Under the pieces are notes generated by a model. The model had not been told where the DNA came from, searched no databases, and was given only the letters and a program-made list of their open reading frames with translations. 64,000 nt of DNA, taken from positions 124,001-188,000 of the forward strand of contig NZ_JBHTLI010000003.1 in assembly GCF_042678405.1 (NCBI RefSeq), given 5' to 3'. The position numbers were made by a program, and so were the translations under genes. The DNA is from Salegentibacter_A chungangensis (GTDB taxonomy: Bacteria > Bacteroidota > Bacteroidia > Flavobacteriales > Flavobacteriaceae). Of this stretch, positions 8,184 to 16,401 are shown piece after piece. Position 1 is the stretch's first letter. Every line of letters starts with the position of its first letter.

Positions 8184-9180
8184 CTTTTATATAATCCAGT
8201 ATATTCTTGTCAAATTCTTCCTTCCCCTTAATAAAAGTCACTTTTATTGGCAGGTAAAACAACTTATCCGGAGGCAGTTCATCCTTCAGCCTTACATAAT
8301 CCTTTTCTGTGGTCAGGATAAGATTTTCTTCCTTTAGCTCATTAAGCTCTCTTTCTGTAAAGTTATGATGGTCCGGAAATTTGCGATGTGTATAGTTAAA
8401 GTCCTTTCCTTTCAAATGTTCAAGTAATGGCTTTGGATTGGCAATACCGGTAACCAGGCAGAATCCTTCGGTTGATAACTCCTCCCAATCAGCTTCGCCA
8501 TCAGCATTCCGGGGATTTTCGTCATAGGAAATTCCCGTAAAGAAAAGTTTCTGATAATTCCGAAGCCTTAATTTATGCCAGATCCTCTCCTGTTCTTCGG
8601 AAGTCAGCTTAAGAGGGCATTTGGTCACCACAATGATATCGGCCCGCTCGGCTCCCACAGTAGGCTCTCTCAAATTACCTGCAGGAAGCATAAAATCTTC
8701 GGTATACAGATCGCCATAAGACGTAAGGAGTATATTTAATCCCGCTTTCACCTTCCTGTGCTGGAAGGCATCATCCAGAAGGATCACTTCCGGTTCCTGC
8801 TTTAATAGCTCGGCAATTCCGTTCCTTCGGTCGGCATCAACAGCCACGAGGGCATTCCCGAAGTTCCTTTTAAACTGAAGCGGCTCATCCCCTGCTTCAG
8901 CTGCGCTTTCATTGCCCCTAAGAAGTTTAAAGCCACGGGTTGACCTCTTATAACCCCGACTAAGAGCAGCTGTCCTGTATTTCGGGCTAACCAATTTCAG
9001 CAAGTATTCTATCATTGGTGACTTGCCTGTACCACCGGTGTTGAGATTCCCCACACAAATAACAGGCAGGTCATAAGATCTGGATGAAAGTATTCCGGAG
9101 TTATAAAACTGATTCCTTATCCAGGTAACTGCTCCATACAATAAGGCAAAGGGAAAAAGTAATTTTCGAAGACTCTTCAT
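8170..9180 (-). CDS. lpxK: Tetraacyldisaccharide 4'-kinase LpxK
   Basis: LpxK phosphorylates the 4' position of the lipid A precursor at the inner face of the cytoplasmic membrane. At 336 aa it has normal family length. The N-terminal hydrophobic stretch (FPFALLYGAVTWIRN) anchors it to the membrane, and the P-loop is GNLNTGGTGKSP near residue 45. DDAFQHRKV carries the conserved Asp/His catalytic motif, and TTEKDYVRL is the typical C-terminal element. It is transcribed alone, leftward, with its end inside the shared terminator. Its presence shows a lipid A-bearing Gram-negative envelope. Confidence 0.95.
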   Translation of the reverse strand: MKSLRKLLFPFALLYGAVTWIRNQFYNSGILSSRSYDLPVICVGNLNTGGTGKSPMIEYLLKLVSPKYRTAALSRGYKRSTRGFKLLRGNESAAEAGDEPLQFKRNFGNALVAVDADRRNGIAELLKQEPEVILLDDAFQHRKVKAGLNILLTSYGDLYTEDFMLPAGNLREPTVGAERADIIVVTKCPLKLTSEEQERIWHKLRLRNYQKLFFTGISYDENPRNADGEADWEELSTEGFCLVTGIANPKPLLEHLKGKDFNYTHRKFPDHHNFTERELNELKEENLILTTEKDYVRLKDELPPDKLFYLPIKVTFIKGKEEFDKNILDYIKEKEV

Positions 9181-9200
9181 TTAGGCCGCGCTATAATAAT

Positions 9201-9208
9201 TATATTTG
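9201..9208 (+). promoter_or_regulatory. Candidate -7 box for the Nif3-like gene
   Basis: TATATTTG fits TAnnTTTG exactly and lies about 78 bases before the ATG at 9286, in the divergent gap to lpxK. No TTG occurs at the ideal upstream spacing, so the call is tentative. Confidence 0.35.
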
Positions 9209-9285
9209 ACAGAACTAAGTTCGCTTCGAATTTACGAATATTAAATAAGCAGCAGAAAAGCTTAAAAAACCAAAACCAAGAAATT

Positions 9286-10380
9286 ATGATTATTCAGGAA
9301 GTAATTGATCATATTGAAGAATTTGCACCCACCGCTTATGCCGAAGACTTTGATAACGTAGGTCTTTTAGTGGGGGATGCACAAACCGAGGTAAATGGAG
9401 CCCTTATCACCCTGGACACTCTGGAAAGCGTGGTAGATGAAGCTATTGAAAAGAACTGCAACCTCATCATAAGCTTCCACCCTATTATTTTTTCAGGGCT
9501 TAAAAAACTAAACGGAAAGAATTATGTAGAAAGAACCGTGATCAAAGCTATCCAGCATAATATTGCTATCTATGCCATTCATACCGCCCTGGACAATCAG
9601 TATAAAGGGGTAAACGATATGATCTCGGAAAAGCTGAAGCTGAAGAACAGGCAAATCCTGATCCCCCGAAGAAACAGCATTAAAAAGCTCACCACCTTTA
9701 TCCCTACGGCCGATGCCGATAAATTACGCAAAGCTTTGTTCGCGGCAGGAGCAGGAAGTATAGGGAATTATGACAACTGCAGCTTTAACCTGGAAGGGAA
9801 AGGCAGTTTTAAGCCAAATGAAGACGCCAATCCTACAATTGGAGAAGTAGGAGAAGTCCATTTTGAGGAAGAAACCCAAATTGGAGTAACCTATCCGGTG
9901 CATAGTGAAGATAAAATCCTTAAAACCCTCTTCCAGAATCATCCTTATGAGGAGGTGGCTTATGAGATCTCCTCGCTGGGAAATTCACATCAGCATTTGG
10001 GAATGGGGATGATAGGAGAACTGGAAAATGAAACTGAAGAAGAAGAATTTTTGAAATTGGTCAAAAAAACCTTTCATTCGGGCTGTGTAAGGCACTCAAA
10101 ACTACGCGGAAAACCGGTGAAAAGGGTAGCTGTTTTGGGTGGCAGCGGCAGCTTTGCCATAGAGCAGGCAAAGAAAGCCGGAGCAGATATGTATATAACG
10201 GCAGACCTGAAGTATCACGATTTCTATAAAGCCGAGGAAAAACTGGTCTTAGCCGATATTGGTCACTATGAAAGTGAGCAGTTCACAAAAAATTTATTAC
10301 ATTCTTATCTTACAAAAAAAATTAGTAATTTTGCACTTATTTTAGCAGATACAAATACCAATCCTATCAAGTATATATAA
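9286..10380 (+). CDS. Nif3-like dinuclear metal centre protein
   Basis: A 364-aa member of the NIF3/YbgI (DUF34) family, which forms toroidal hexamers with a two-metal site. It is often annotated as 'GTP cyclohydrolase I type 2', but the physiological role is not settled. The halves of the metal site are visible: DNVGLLVGD and LIISFHPIIFSG near the N-terminus, AIHTALDN about residue 100, and ADIGHYESEQF near the C-terminus. The central 110 residues, including GAGSIGNYDNCSF and NHPYEEVAYEI, are the inserted PII-like domain seen in the long form. The downstream coiled-coil gene begins 2 bases later and is a frequent genomic partner. Confidence 0.92.
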   Translation: MIIQEVIDHIEEFAPTAYAEDFDNVGLLVGDAQTEVNGALITLDTLESVVDEAIEKNCNLIISFHPIIFSGLKKLNGKNYVERTVIKAIQHNIAIYAIHTALDNQYKGVNDMISEKLKLKNRQILIPRRNSIKKLTTFIPTADADKLRKALFAAGAGSIGNYDNCSFNLEGKGSFKPNEDANPTIGEVGEVHFEEETQIGVTYPVHSEDKILKTLFQNHPYEEVAYEISSLGNSHQHLGMGMIGELENETEEEEFLKLVKKTFHSGCVRHSKLRGKPVKRVAVLGGSGSFAIEQAKKAGADMYITADLKYHDFYKAEEKLVLADIGHYESEQFTKNLLHSYLTKKISNFALILADTNTNPIKYI

Positions 10381-10382
10381 CT

Positions 10383-11162
10383 ATGGCAAAAAAAAACGAT
10401 GTTACTGTAGAAGCGAAGCTTAGAGCACTGTACGATCTACAATTAGTTGATTCCCGAATTGACGAAATTAGAAATGTACGCGGTGAGCTTCCGTTAGAGG
10501 TAGAAGACTTGGAAGATGAAGTAGCCGGATTAAACACACGTTTGGAAAAACTTGATGCCGATATTGAAGTTATTGAGAATGATATCAAGAATAAGAAGAA
10601 TCTTATTGACGAATCTAAGTCTACCATAAAGAAGTATTCTGAACAACAAAAGAATGTTCGTAACAATCGTGAATTCAACGCACTTTCTAAAGAGATCGAA
10701 TTCCAGGAACTGGAAATAGAACTTGCCGAGAAACACATTAAAGAATACAAGGCTCAAATCGAGCAGAAGAAAGAGGTGATCGCTCAAACAAAAGAGCGTC
10801 TTGACGAAAGAGAACAGCACCTTACCCATAAAAAGAGTGAGCTTGATGCAATCCTTGCAGAGACAGAGAAGGAAGAAAAAGCCCTTATCGATAAGTCTCA
10901 CGAATATGAGAAAGAGATCGAAGAGCGTCTTGTAAATGCATACAAGAGAATAAGAAGTAACGTAAAGAACGGTCTTGCCGTTGTACCTGTGGAGCGTGGA
11001 GCTTCAGGAGGTTCTTACTTCACCATCCCGCCGCAAGTGATTATGGAGATCGCCGGTCGTAAAAAGATCATTACCGATGAACACAGTGGAAGAATTCTTG
11101 TAGATGAAGAACTTGCAAAAGAAGAAAGAGAAAAAATGGATGGACTGTTCCAGAGATTTTAA
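10383..11162 (+). CDS. Coiled-coil protein with degenerate C4-type zinc ribbon (DUF164-like)
   Basis: A 259-aa protein, almost wholly alpha-helical coiled coil from about 10 to 185, ending in the ribbon that gives the family its 'C4-type zinc ribbon' name. In typical members the ribbon reads CGGC...CxxC. Here the matching positions are Ser208, Ser211, Asp232 and Ser235 (SGGS and DEHS), so zinc cannot be bound the usual way, while the surrounding FTIPPQ and GRILVDE motifs are intact. Function is unknown; a nucleic acid or structural role has been proposed for relatives. It is co-directional with the Nif3-like gene, and a TAATTTTG box at 10326-10333 may give it its own promoter. Confidence 0.88.
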   Translation: MAKKNDVTVEAKLRALYDLQLVDSRIDEIRNVRGELPLEVEDLEDEVAGLNTRLEKLDADIEVIENDIKNKKNLIDESKSTIKKYSEQQKNVRNNREFNALSKEIEFQELEIELAEKHIKEYKAQIEQKKEVIAQTKERLDEREQHLTHKKSELDAILAETEKEEKALIDKSHEYEKEIEERLVNAYKRIRSNVKNGLAVVPVERGASGGSYFTIPPQVIMEIAGRKKIITDEHSGRILVDEELAKEEREKMDGLFQRF

Positions 11163-11181
11163 TCTTCTTAAAATATATTGG

Positions 11182-11210
11182 AAAAGGCCCCGAAACCGGG
11201 GCCTTTTTTT
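11182..11210 (+). terminator. Rho-independent terminator after the coiled-coil gene
   Basis: AAAAGGCCCCG pairs with CGGGGCCTTTT around an AAAC loop and is followed by a T run ending at 11210. It starts 20 bases after the stop at 11162. Confidence 0.9.
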
Positions 11211-11326
11211 ATGCACTAACTTTTAATAACCCAATCCTTCCTATCTGTCCTCCGCTTATTGATTAACAAGTATTTCACACTATTATTCGATTAAAGCTAT
11301 ACCTTTAATTTATAAACCCTTTTCAA

Positions 11327-11914
11327 ATGAAACGACTTAATCTAATTCTCGCGGCACTTGCCATCATTTCCATTTCCTGCCAGGACCAGAAAAAGAATTC
11401 GGAAGCTATGGAAAACTCGACTTCCGAAGTGGAATACTCTGAAAACGCTAATACGGAATCGACAGAAAGTGAACCCACCAATAAAGCTGAGGATACCTCA
11501 GAGCTCATAGTAGATACTAAGGAAAAAAGCAGTACGAAAGAACCAATTAGTGGGGACGTCTATATGAAATCTGGAGAAGAGACGGACATCTCTTGTAAAT
11601 GTTATTGTCTTGATGTAAATCCTGGCGGCAGTTCTGAACTTTGTCTCACAAAAGATGAAATTTACATCACCGCCCGTTTTGAATCTAATGCTGAAGGAAT
11701 AGATTTATATTACGTATCGCCCTCAGCAAATAACACCAACGACGAGTTGCCCTGGGATAAGTTCGACAAGAACATCCCTGTCGCCAGCCTGAAACCAACT
11801 CCAGAAGGTTTAAAACTGGACTGGAAAGGCTTTTCTATAGACGGGAAACTTGCAGTAGATTATGCCATCTACGGAAAAAAAACATTAGAAGGAGAATATC
11901 ATATCAAGAACTAA
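11327..11914 (+). CDS. Acidic lipoprotein with a cysteine cluster, unknown function
   Basis: A 195-aa predicted lipoprotein. The signal MKRLNLILAALAIIS ends at the lipobox ISISC. A long Ser/Thr/Glu linker (about residues 22-75) follows and would hold the folded part away from the membrane. The folded part opens with a tight cysteine cluster (SCKCYCLDV, around residue 90) and another Cys in SELCL, then beta-rich sequence. I recognise no family. The msrA gene starts one base after its stop, so the two are almost certainly co-transcribed and may share an envelope redox role; that link is inference. Confidence 0.8.
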   Translation: MKRLNLILAALAIISISCQDQKKNSEAMENSTSEVEYSENANTESTESEPTNKAEDTSELIVDTKEKSSTKEPISGDVYMKSGEETDISCKCYCLDVNPGGSSELCLTKDEIYITARFESNAEGIDLYYVSPSANNTNDELPWDKFDKNIPVASLKPTPEGLKLDWKGFSIDGKLAVDYAIYGKKTLEGEYHIKN

Positions 11915-11915
11915 A

Positions 11916-12578
11916 ATGAGAACATTACTTTTAAGCGGAATCTTTATTTTTCTTTTTGCCTGTGGCAACAACGCGCAGGATAGTAAGAAAGCTCAGGAAG
12001 CGGTTGCCAATGCCGAGCCTGTTGAAGTACAAAGCCAGGACGGTTTGGAACGCGCCTATTTTGCCAGTGGCTGTTTCTGGTGTGTGGAGGCCATTTATGA
12101 AAGCGTAGAAGGAGTGAAAGAAGCTGTCTCGGGCTATGCAGGCGGTCATACAAAAAACCCGACTTATGAATCAAGCAACACCGGTAACACCGGTCACGCA
12201 GAGAGCGTGGAAGTGATCTATGATCCTGAAAAAGTTAGCTTTAAGAACCTGGTGCAGGTATATTTTGGCTCGCAGGATCCCACCCAGGTAAACGGCCAGG
12301 GACCGGATATCGGCTCTCAATACAGATCGATCATCTTCTATCAGAATGAAAAACAAAAAAATATAATTGAAGAGGTGAAGACCGAAGTAGCCAAGGATTA
12401 CAATAAACCGATCGCAGCTGAAATTATGCCCTTTCAAAAATTCTGGAAGGCTGAGGATTATCACCAAAATTACGAGAAGAACCATCCAAATAACCCATAC
12501 ATAAGAAATGTGTCGATCCCGAGACTTAACAAGTTCAAAAGGAAATTCCCCGAGCTTCTGAAAGAAGAAGCTCATTAA
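11916..12578 (+). CDS. msrA: Peptide-methionine (S)-S-oxide reductase MsrA, lipoprotein form
   Basis: Reduces methionine-S-sulfoxide in proteins and so repairs oxidative damage. The catalytic motif GCFWC is present near residue 48, with SGYAGGHTKNPTYE and GHAESVEVIYDP downstream and YHQNY near the C-terminus. Unlike cytoplasmic MsrA it begins with a signal and lipobox (MRTLLLSGIFIFLFAC), so it should be membrane-anchored on the periplasmic side. The recycling cysteine is not obvious in the C-terminal tail. It follows the Cys-cluster lipoprotein with one base between them and ends at a strong terminator. Confidence 0.95.
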   Translation: MRTLLLSGIFIFLFACGNNAQDSKKAQEAVANAEPVEVQSQDGLERAYFASGCFWCVEAIYESVEGVKEAVSGYAGGHTKNPTYESSNTGNTGHAESVEVIYDPEKVSFKNLVQVYFGSQDPTQVNGQGPDIGSQYRSIIFYQNEKQKNIIEEVKTEVAKDYNKPIAAEIMPFQKFWKAEDYHQNYEKNHPNNPYIRNVSIPRLNKFKRKFPELLKEEAH

Positions 12579-12581
12579 AAT

Positions 12582-12610
12582 AAAAAAGGCAGCCAGTGGC
12601 TGCCTTTTTT
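12582..12610. terminator. Bidirectional terminator between msrA and kmo
   Basis: AAAAAAGGCAGCC at 12582-12594 pairs with GGCTGCCTTTTTT at 12598-12610 around a three-base loop. A runs on the left and T runs on the right serve both converging genes. Confidence 0.9.
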
Positions 12611-12628
12611 ATTTTGTTCTCAACCTGT

Positions 12629-13981
12629 TCAAAATTCTTCATTTTTAATAAGGCTAACCATTTTATTTTCTACTTCAGGGGAATCCCATTTATCTTCAAT
12701 ATCCTCCATATTCATTACCTCGTCCATAATTTTACGCTGCCTGTCCCCTATTGCCAGAGCTTCTGCATAGGGCTTATCAGAAAAAGTGACGCGAGAATAC
12801 AAGGGCACCCACAGTTCGGGATGCCTGTCTGAGAAATGTTTTTCTATTTTCTTCCGCAGGAGAAAGTCCGGATCGGCAGTTTTACTACTCATTTCAATAA
12901 AGTTACGATAGCTGAGCTCTGCTATTGCATCTCCGTTGGGTTTACGTTCAGTTTCATACTCTCGGAAGATCCTTTCCCAATCGTCACCGTATTTTTCCAT
13001 TTTCCGGTACAGCACCTGAATATCTTCAAACCCGGCATTCATCCCCTGCCCGTAAAACGGAACTATTGCGTGCGCCGAATCACCTACCAGGGCAACTTTG
13101 TCCCAGTAAGACCAGGGAAAACACTTAATAGTCACCATAGCACTTGTTGGGTTTCTGAAGAAATCCTTTTTCAGATTTGAGATCTCTCCCTTAATATCCG
13201 GGAAATAATTCTCGAAAAATGCTTCAGTTTTTTCCTCGGTATCCAGACTTTCGAAGGAGATATCCCCTTCAAAGGGCAGGAACAAGGTACAGGTGAAGCT
13301 TCCGTCCAGATTAGGCATCGCAATAAGCATAAATTCACCCCTTGGCCAAATATGGAAAGAACTGTTATCCAGCTTATGTGTACCATCGGGATTAGCCTTT
13401 ATACTAAGTTCCTTATACCCCACATCTATAAAATGCTGAGAATAGTTGAACCTGCTACGCCTTTGCATTTTGTGCCGTATCCTTGAAAATGCTCCGTCTG
13501 CACCAAACACAAGGTCAAAGTTATATTCCTTCCAAACGCTCTTTTCACTCTCCCCGGTAAACAGGGTGGCATTGGGAAGGTCTATATCCCAAACTTTTTC
13601 TTCAAACCGAAACTTAGCCCCGGCCTCTTCAGCCAGAGTGATCATTCTTCGGTTTAGAACCCCTCTTGAAATCGAGTAAATCGCCTCTTCTTCTTTTCCG
13701 TATTTCTGAAAATAAACAGGCCTGTCATTTACATGCATCGCTCGTTTATTGAGCGGTAAAGCTAGCTTCCTAATCTCTTCTTCGATTCCTGCCTCTCTCA
13801 AGGCCTTCCACCCTCGATTAGACATCGCCAGGTTTATGGACCTGCCGGAAAACTCCACCTTCCGCACATCGGGGCGGCGGTCAAAAACCGTTACCTGATG
13901 TCCATTTTTTCTAAGATAAAGGGCGAGTAAAGATCCTACAAGGCCGGAGCCCACAATAGCGATTTTTTTTGGTTGTTGCAT
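12629..13981 (-). CDS. kmo: Kynurenine 3-monooxygenase
   Basis: An FAD enzyme that hydroxylates L-kynurenine to 3-hydroxykynurenine with NADPH and O2, in tryptophan degradation and quinolinate/NAD synthesis. At 450 aa it has family length. The Rossmann motif is GSGLVGSLLA, followed by the Glu/Asp strand end VFDRRPD. The kynurenine-binding region has the conserved R in SGRSINLA, and GADGAFSRIR and LVGDSAHAIVPFYGQGMNAGFED are the DG and GD motifs of this hydroxylase class. The C-terminal helix contacts the membrane in eukaryotic homologues. kynU lies about 7 kb downstream in the same direction but is not contiguous, so they are not one operon. Confidence 0.93.
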   Translation of the reverse strand: MQQPKKIAIVGSGLVGSLLALYLRKNGHQVTVFDRRPDVRKVEFSGRSINLAMSNRGWKALREAGIEEEIRKLALPLNKRAMHVNDRPVYFQKYGKEEEAIYSISRGVLNRRMITLAEEAGAKFRFEEKVWDIDLPNATLFTGESEKSVWKEYNFDLVFGADGAFSRIRHKMQRRSRFNYSQHFIDVGYKELSIKANPDGTHKLDNSSFHIWPRGEFMLIAMPNLDGSFTCTLFLPFEGDISFESLDTEEKTEAFFENYFPDIKGEISNLKKDFFRNPTSAMVTIKCFPWSYWDKVALVGDSAHAIVPFYGQGMNAGFEDIQVLYRKMEKYGDDWERIFREYETERKPNGDAIAELSYRNFIEMSSKTADPDFLLRKKIEKHFSDRHPELWVPLYSRVTFSDKPYAEALAIGDRQRKIMDEVMNMEDIEDKWDSPEVENKMVSLIKNEEF

Positions 13982-14166
13982 GACTTTCCTTGAATCCTCT
14001 CTGCTTTCAGTTTAGAGCAAAGACCAATTACGTAGCGAAAATACTCATTTCCCAACACTTTATCCCTCCCCTCCTTCTTCAAAATTCCATAAATGCCTTG
14101 CAAGATCTTGTTTTTCAAAAATACCCCGGCATTTATCATTTGTTTAACAGGCTTTGAAATACTCAA
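13936..14166 (-). CDS. Possible short ORF upstream of kmo (doubtful)
   Basis: A 76-codon leftward frame that runs into kmo by 46 bases. Its middle (GIYGILKKEGRDKVLGNEYF) reads like a helical Lys/Glu-rich peptide rather than random translation, and it fills the gap between kmo and the OYE gene. There is no promoter match, no recognised family, and the last residues are in a frame shadowing kmo. It could be a small upstream gene or simply chance. Low confidence. Confidence 0.2.
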   Translation of the reverse strand: MSISKPVKQMINAGVFLKNKILQGIYGILKKEGRDKVLGNEYFRYVIGLCSKLKAERIQGKSCNNQKKSLLWAPAL

Positions 14167-14206
14167 AACGTAACTTTATTTACAATAATCCTCACATAAA
14201 AAGATT

Positions 14207-15313
14207 ATGCAGAAAGACCAACCTCTATTACAGCCGTTTACAATGGGAGACCTTAATTTAAAAAACCGTGTGGTTATGGCACCTATGACGCGTAACCGGG
14301 CTGATAACAAAGACAATGCACCAACAGACATACACGTAAAATATTATACGCAGAGAGCCAGTGCCGGGCTAATAGTAACTGAAGGCAGCCAGGTCTCTGA
14401 ACGGGCTGTTGGCTATATTAACACCCCGGGTATCCATACCGATGTGCAGGTGAAGGCCTGGACAAAAGTTACTGAAGCTGTCCATAATAAGGAAGGTAAG
14501 ATCTTCCTTCAGTTATGGCATTGCGGACGTATTTCGCATCCAAAGTTTCATAAAGGAGAAAAGCCCCTTGCCCCAAGTGCCGTAAACCCAAATACAAAAA
14601 CCTTTACGCCTGATGGTTTTGAAGATACCGTAGAGCCCAAGGCAATGGAACTTTCAGATATCAAAAAAACCGTTCAGGAATTTCGTCATGCAGCCCAAAA
14701 CGCCAAGGAAGCAGGTTTTGATGGGGTCGAGATCCATTCGTCCAACGGGTACCTGATTCACCAGTTCTTTAATGAGAACGCAAACATAAGAACCGATGAA
14801 TACGGGGGAAGCATTCAGAACAGAGCAAGGTTTTTCTTTGAAGTGATTGAAGCTATTTCTGAGGTCTGGCCGGAAAATCGTATTGGAGTCAGACTAAATC
14901 CTTCGTTACATAATGCCTTCGGGATTACTGCCACCCCGGAGACCATTCCTACATTCGATTATATCGTAAAAAAGCTGAACGCTTATGACTTGGCCTATGT
15001 TCACTTTTCGGAACCTTTTACCGATGTAAGTGAAGTGGATTTCCTGGAGCCGAATATTGCAAAACATTATCGCCCTATTTATAAGGGTAACCTGATGATC
15101 AACTCAGAATTCGATCAGGAATCCGGGAATAAGGTAATTGAAGACGGAGATGCCGATCTTGTATCCTTTGGAAAGCTGTACGTATCCAATCCCGATCTTG
15201 TAGAGAGGTTTGAAAAAAATCTCCCTCTGGCAGAGTGGGATCAGGATACTTTTTACACTTCGGGCAGCAAGGGATATACAGACTATCCCACTTACGAGGA
15301 AGAGCAAGCTTAA
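14207..15313 (+). CDS. Old Yellow Enzyme family alkene reductase (NADH:flavin oxidoreductase)
   Basis: A 368-aa FMN TIM-barrel enzyme that reduces activated C=C bonds (enones, maleimides, nitro compounds) with NAD(P)H; NemA is the best known relative. The start is typical: LLQPFTMGDLNLKNRVVMAPMTRNRA. The substrate-binding His/Asn pair and proton-donor Tyr lie in EIHSSNGYLIHQFFN, and RTDEYGGSIQNR follows. QLWHCGRISH carries the conserved Gln and Trp. The physiological substrate is unknown; a role in removing reactive electrophiles is inferred from the family. It stands alone at the head of a rightward run of flavin and stress genes. Confidence 0.92.
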   Translation: MQKDQPLLQPFTMGDLNLKNRVVMAPMTRNRADNKDNAPTDIHVKYYTQRASAGLIVTEGSQVSERAVGYINTPGIHTDVQVKAWTKVTEAVHNKEGKIFLQLWHCGRISHPKFHKGEKPLAPSAVNPNTKTFTPDGFEDTVEPKAMELSDIKKTVQEFRHAAQNAKEAGFDGVEIHSSNGYLIHQFFNENANIRTDEYGGSIQNRARFFFEVIEAISEVWPENRIGVRLNPSLHNAFGITATPETIPTFDYIVKKLNAYDLAYVHFSEPFTDVSEVDFLEPNIAKHYRPIYKGNLMINSEFDQESGNKVIEDGDADLVSFGKLYVSNPDLVERFEKNLPLAEWDQDTFYTSGSKGYTDYPTYEEEQA

Positions 15314-15417
15314 GCTTTTCTGCTAATTTTATTTTAAAAAAGCCTAAAAGAAGGTTAAGTAAGACAGGCATTTATCCGGAATAATTTAAATTTAAATGAA
15401 CCAAAATTTATAAAGAT

Positions 15418-15663
15418 ATGGATCAGGCAAAACTTGACCACATGAGATCTGTGCTTAACAGACTGGAGGACATTAAAAACACTCAGGAAAGTATTATTGA
15501 CAAGATCAATCATGTGATCACAGATTTATTTCAGCATCCGGACAAGGATCTTGAAAAAATAATGGAGGATGCCCATCAAAAAGCTTCAGATAATATTGAC
15601 GCTATCAGGGAAGCAATGGAAGATTACGAAATGTCTATAAATAAACTTGAAAATCAGGATTAA
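15418..15663 (+). CDS. Small helical protein of unknown function
   Basis: An 81-residue soluble protein with heptad-like hydrophobic spacing over most of its length and no cysteine, signal or membrane segment. The sequence MDQAKLDHMRSVLNRLEDI starts a predicted long helix, and a second helix runs over the C-terminal half. I recognise no family. It lies between the OYE gene and the flavin reductase and ends before a terminator at 15710-15738, so it is the end of its own unit. Confidence 0.6.
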   Translation: MDQAKLDHMRSVLNRLEDIKNTQESIIDKINHVITDLFQHPDKDLEKIMEDAHQKASDNIDAIREAMEDYEMSINKLENQD

Positions 15664-15709
15664 TTTAAAAATCTGTTAACAGGCTTTTAAATAAGCAATC
15701 TCTAAATTG

Positions 15710-15738
15710 AGGTCAGTTTAAAAAACTGGCCTTTTTTT
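15710..15738 (+). terminator. Terminator abutting the flavin reductase start codon
   Basis: AGGTCAGTTT at 15710-15719 pairs with AAACTGGCCT at 15723-15732 (one G-T pair), followed by a T run to 15738. The flavin reductase ATG is at 15739, immediately after the T run. Confidence 0.7.
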
Positions 15739-16401
15739 ATGAAACATTATTCTTCCGAAGAGATAGGTAAAATGGAAAAGCTGTTTAGGCTCAACCTCAT
15801 TAACAGCTGTACCGGCTATAAATCGGCAAACCTCATCGCCACTAAATCTGAGGCCTTCGGCGTTAATGTGGCGGTCTTCAGTTCGGTTACTCACCTTGGC
15901 AGTGACCCTGCTCTTTTAGGCTTTGTAACACGACCTACAAGCGTACCTCGCAACACTTATAAAAATATAGCAGAACATAAGTACTTCACTGTAAATCATA
16001 TTCAGGAAAATATGATAGAAAGTGCACACCAGACGGCCGCCAAATATAAAGAGGATGTTTCAGAGTTTAAAAAGACCGGGCTGGAAGAAGAATATCTGGA
16101 TGGTTTTTATGCTCCTTATGTGAAGCAGTCTACGGTTAAATTAGGCTGTAAATACCTTAATGAATATCATATTAAAGAGAATAACACAATACTTGTTGTT
16201 GCAGCCATAGAACATATTTATTTTGATGAAGGCATCCAGGCCCCCGACGGGTGGTTGAGGCTAGATGATGCCGGAACAGTGGCCATAGACGGGCTTGACG
16301 GATACGCCCTGCCAAGCCTGCTGGACAGGTTTCACTATGCCCGACCAGGTCAGGAAATAAAGTCATTCTTTAAAAAGAAAAGCTCCGGTCAATCTGAATG
16401 A
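15739..16401 (+). CDS. Flavin reductase family protein
   Basis: A 220-aa protein of the FMN-binding split-barrel flavin reductase family, which uses NAD(P)H to make free reduced flavin. Family features seen are the N-terminal RLNLINSCTGYKSANLIATKS, the LGSDPALLGFVTRP segment and FTVNHIQ. No haem or Fe-S motif is present. Its last four bases (ATGA) overlap the start of the photolyase, which points to translational coupling. Because photolyase works with fully reduced FAD, it is plausible that this enzyme supplies reducing power, but that is inference. The start codon follows a terminator T run directly; the next Met (residue 12) would shorten a well-conserved N-terminus. Confidence 0.88.
   Translation: MKHYSSEEIGKMEKLFRLNLINSCTGYKSANLIATKSEAFGVNVAVFSSVTHLGSDPALLGFVTRPTSVPRNTYKNIAEHKYFTVNHIQENMIESAHQTAAKYKEDVSEFKKTGLEEEYLDGFYAPYVKQSTVKLGCKYLNEYHIKENNTILVVAAIEHIYFDEGIQAPDGWLRLDDAGTVAIDGLDGYALPSLLDRFHYARPGQEIKSFFKKKSSGQSE

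Noticed and set aside
12596..12832. Forward frame over the end of kmo
   Set aside because: Translation (aromatic and Cys-rich, low complexity) has no family or signal support and mirrors the real kmo codons.
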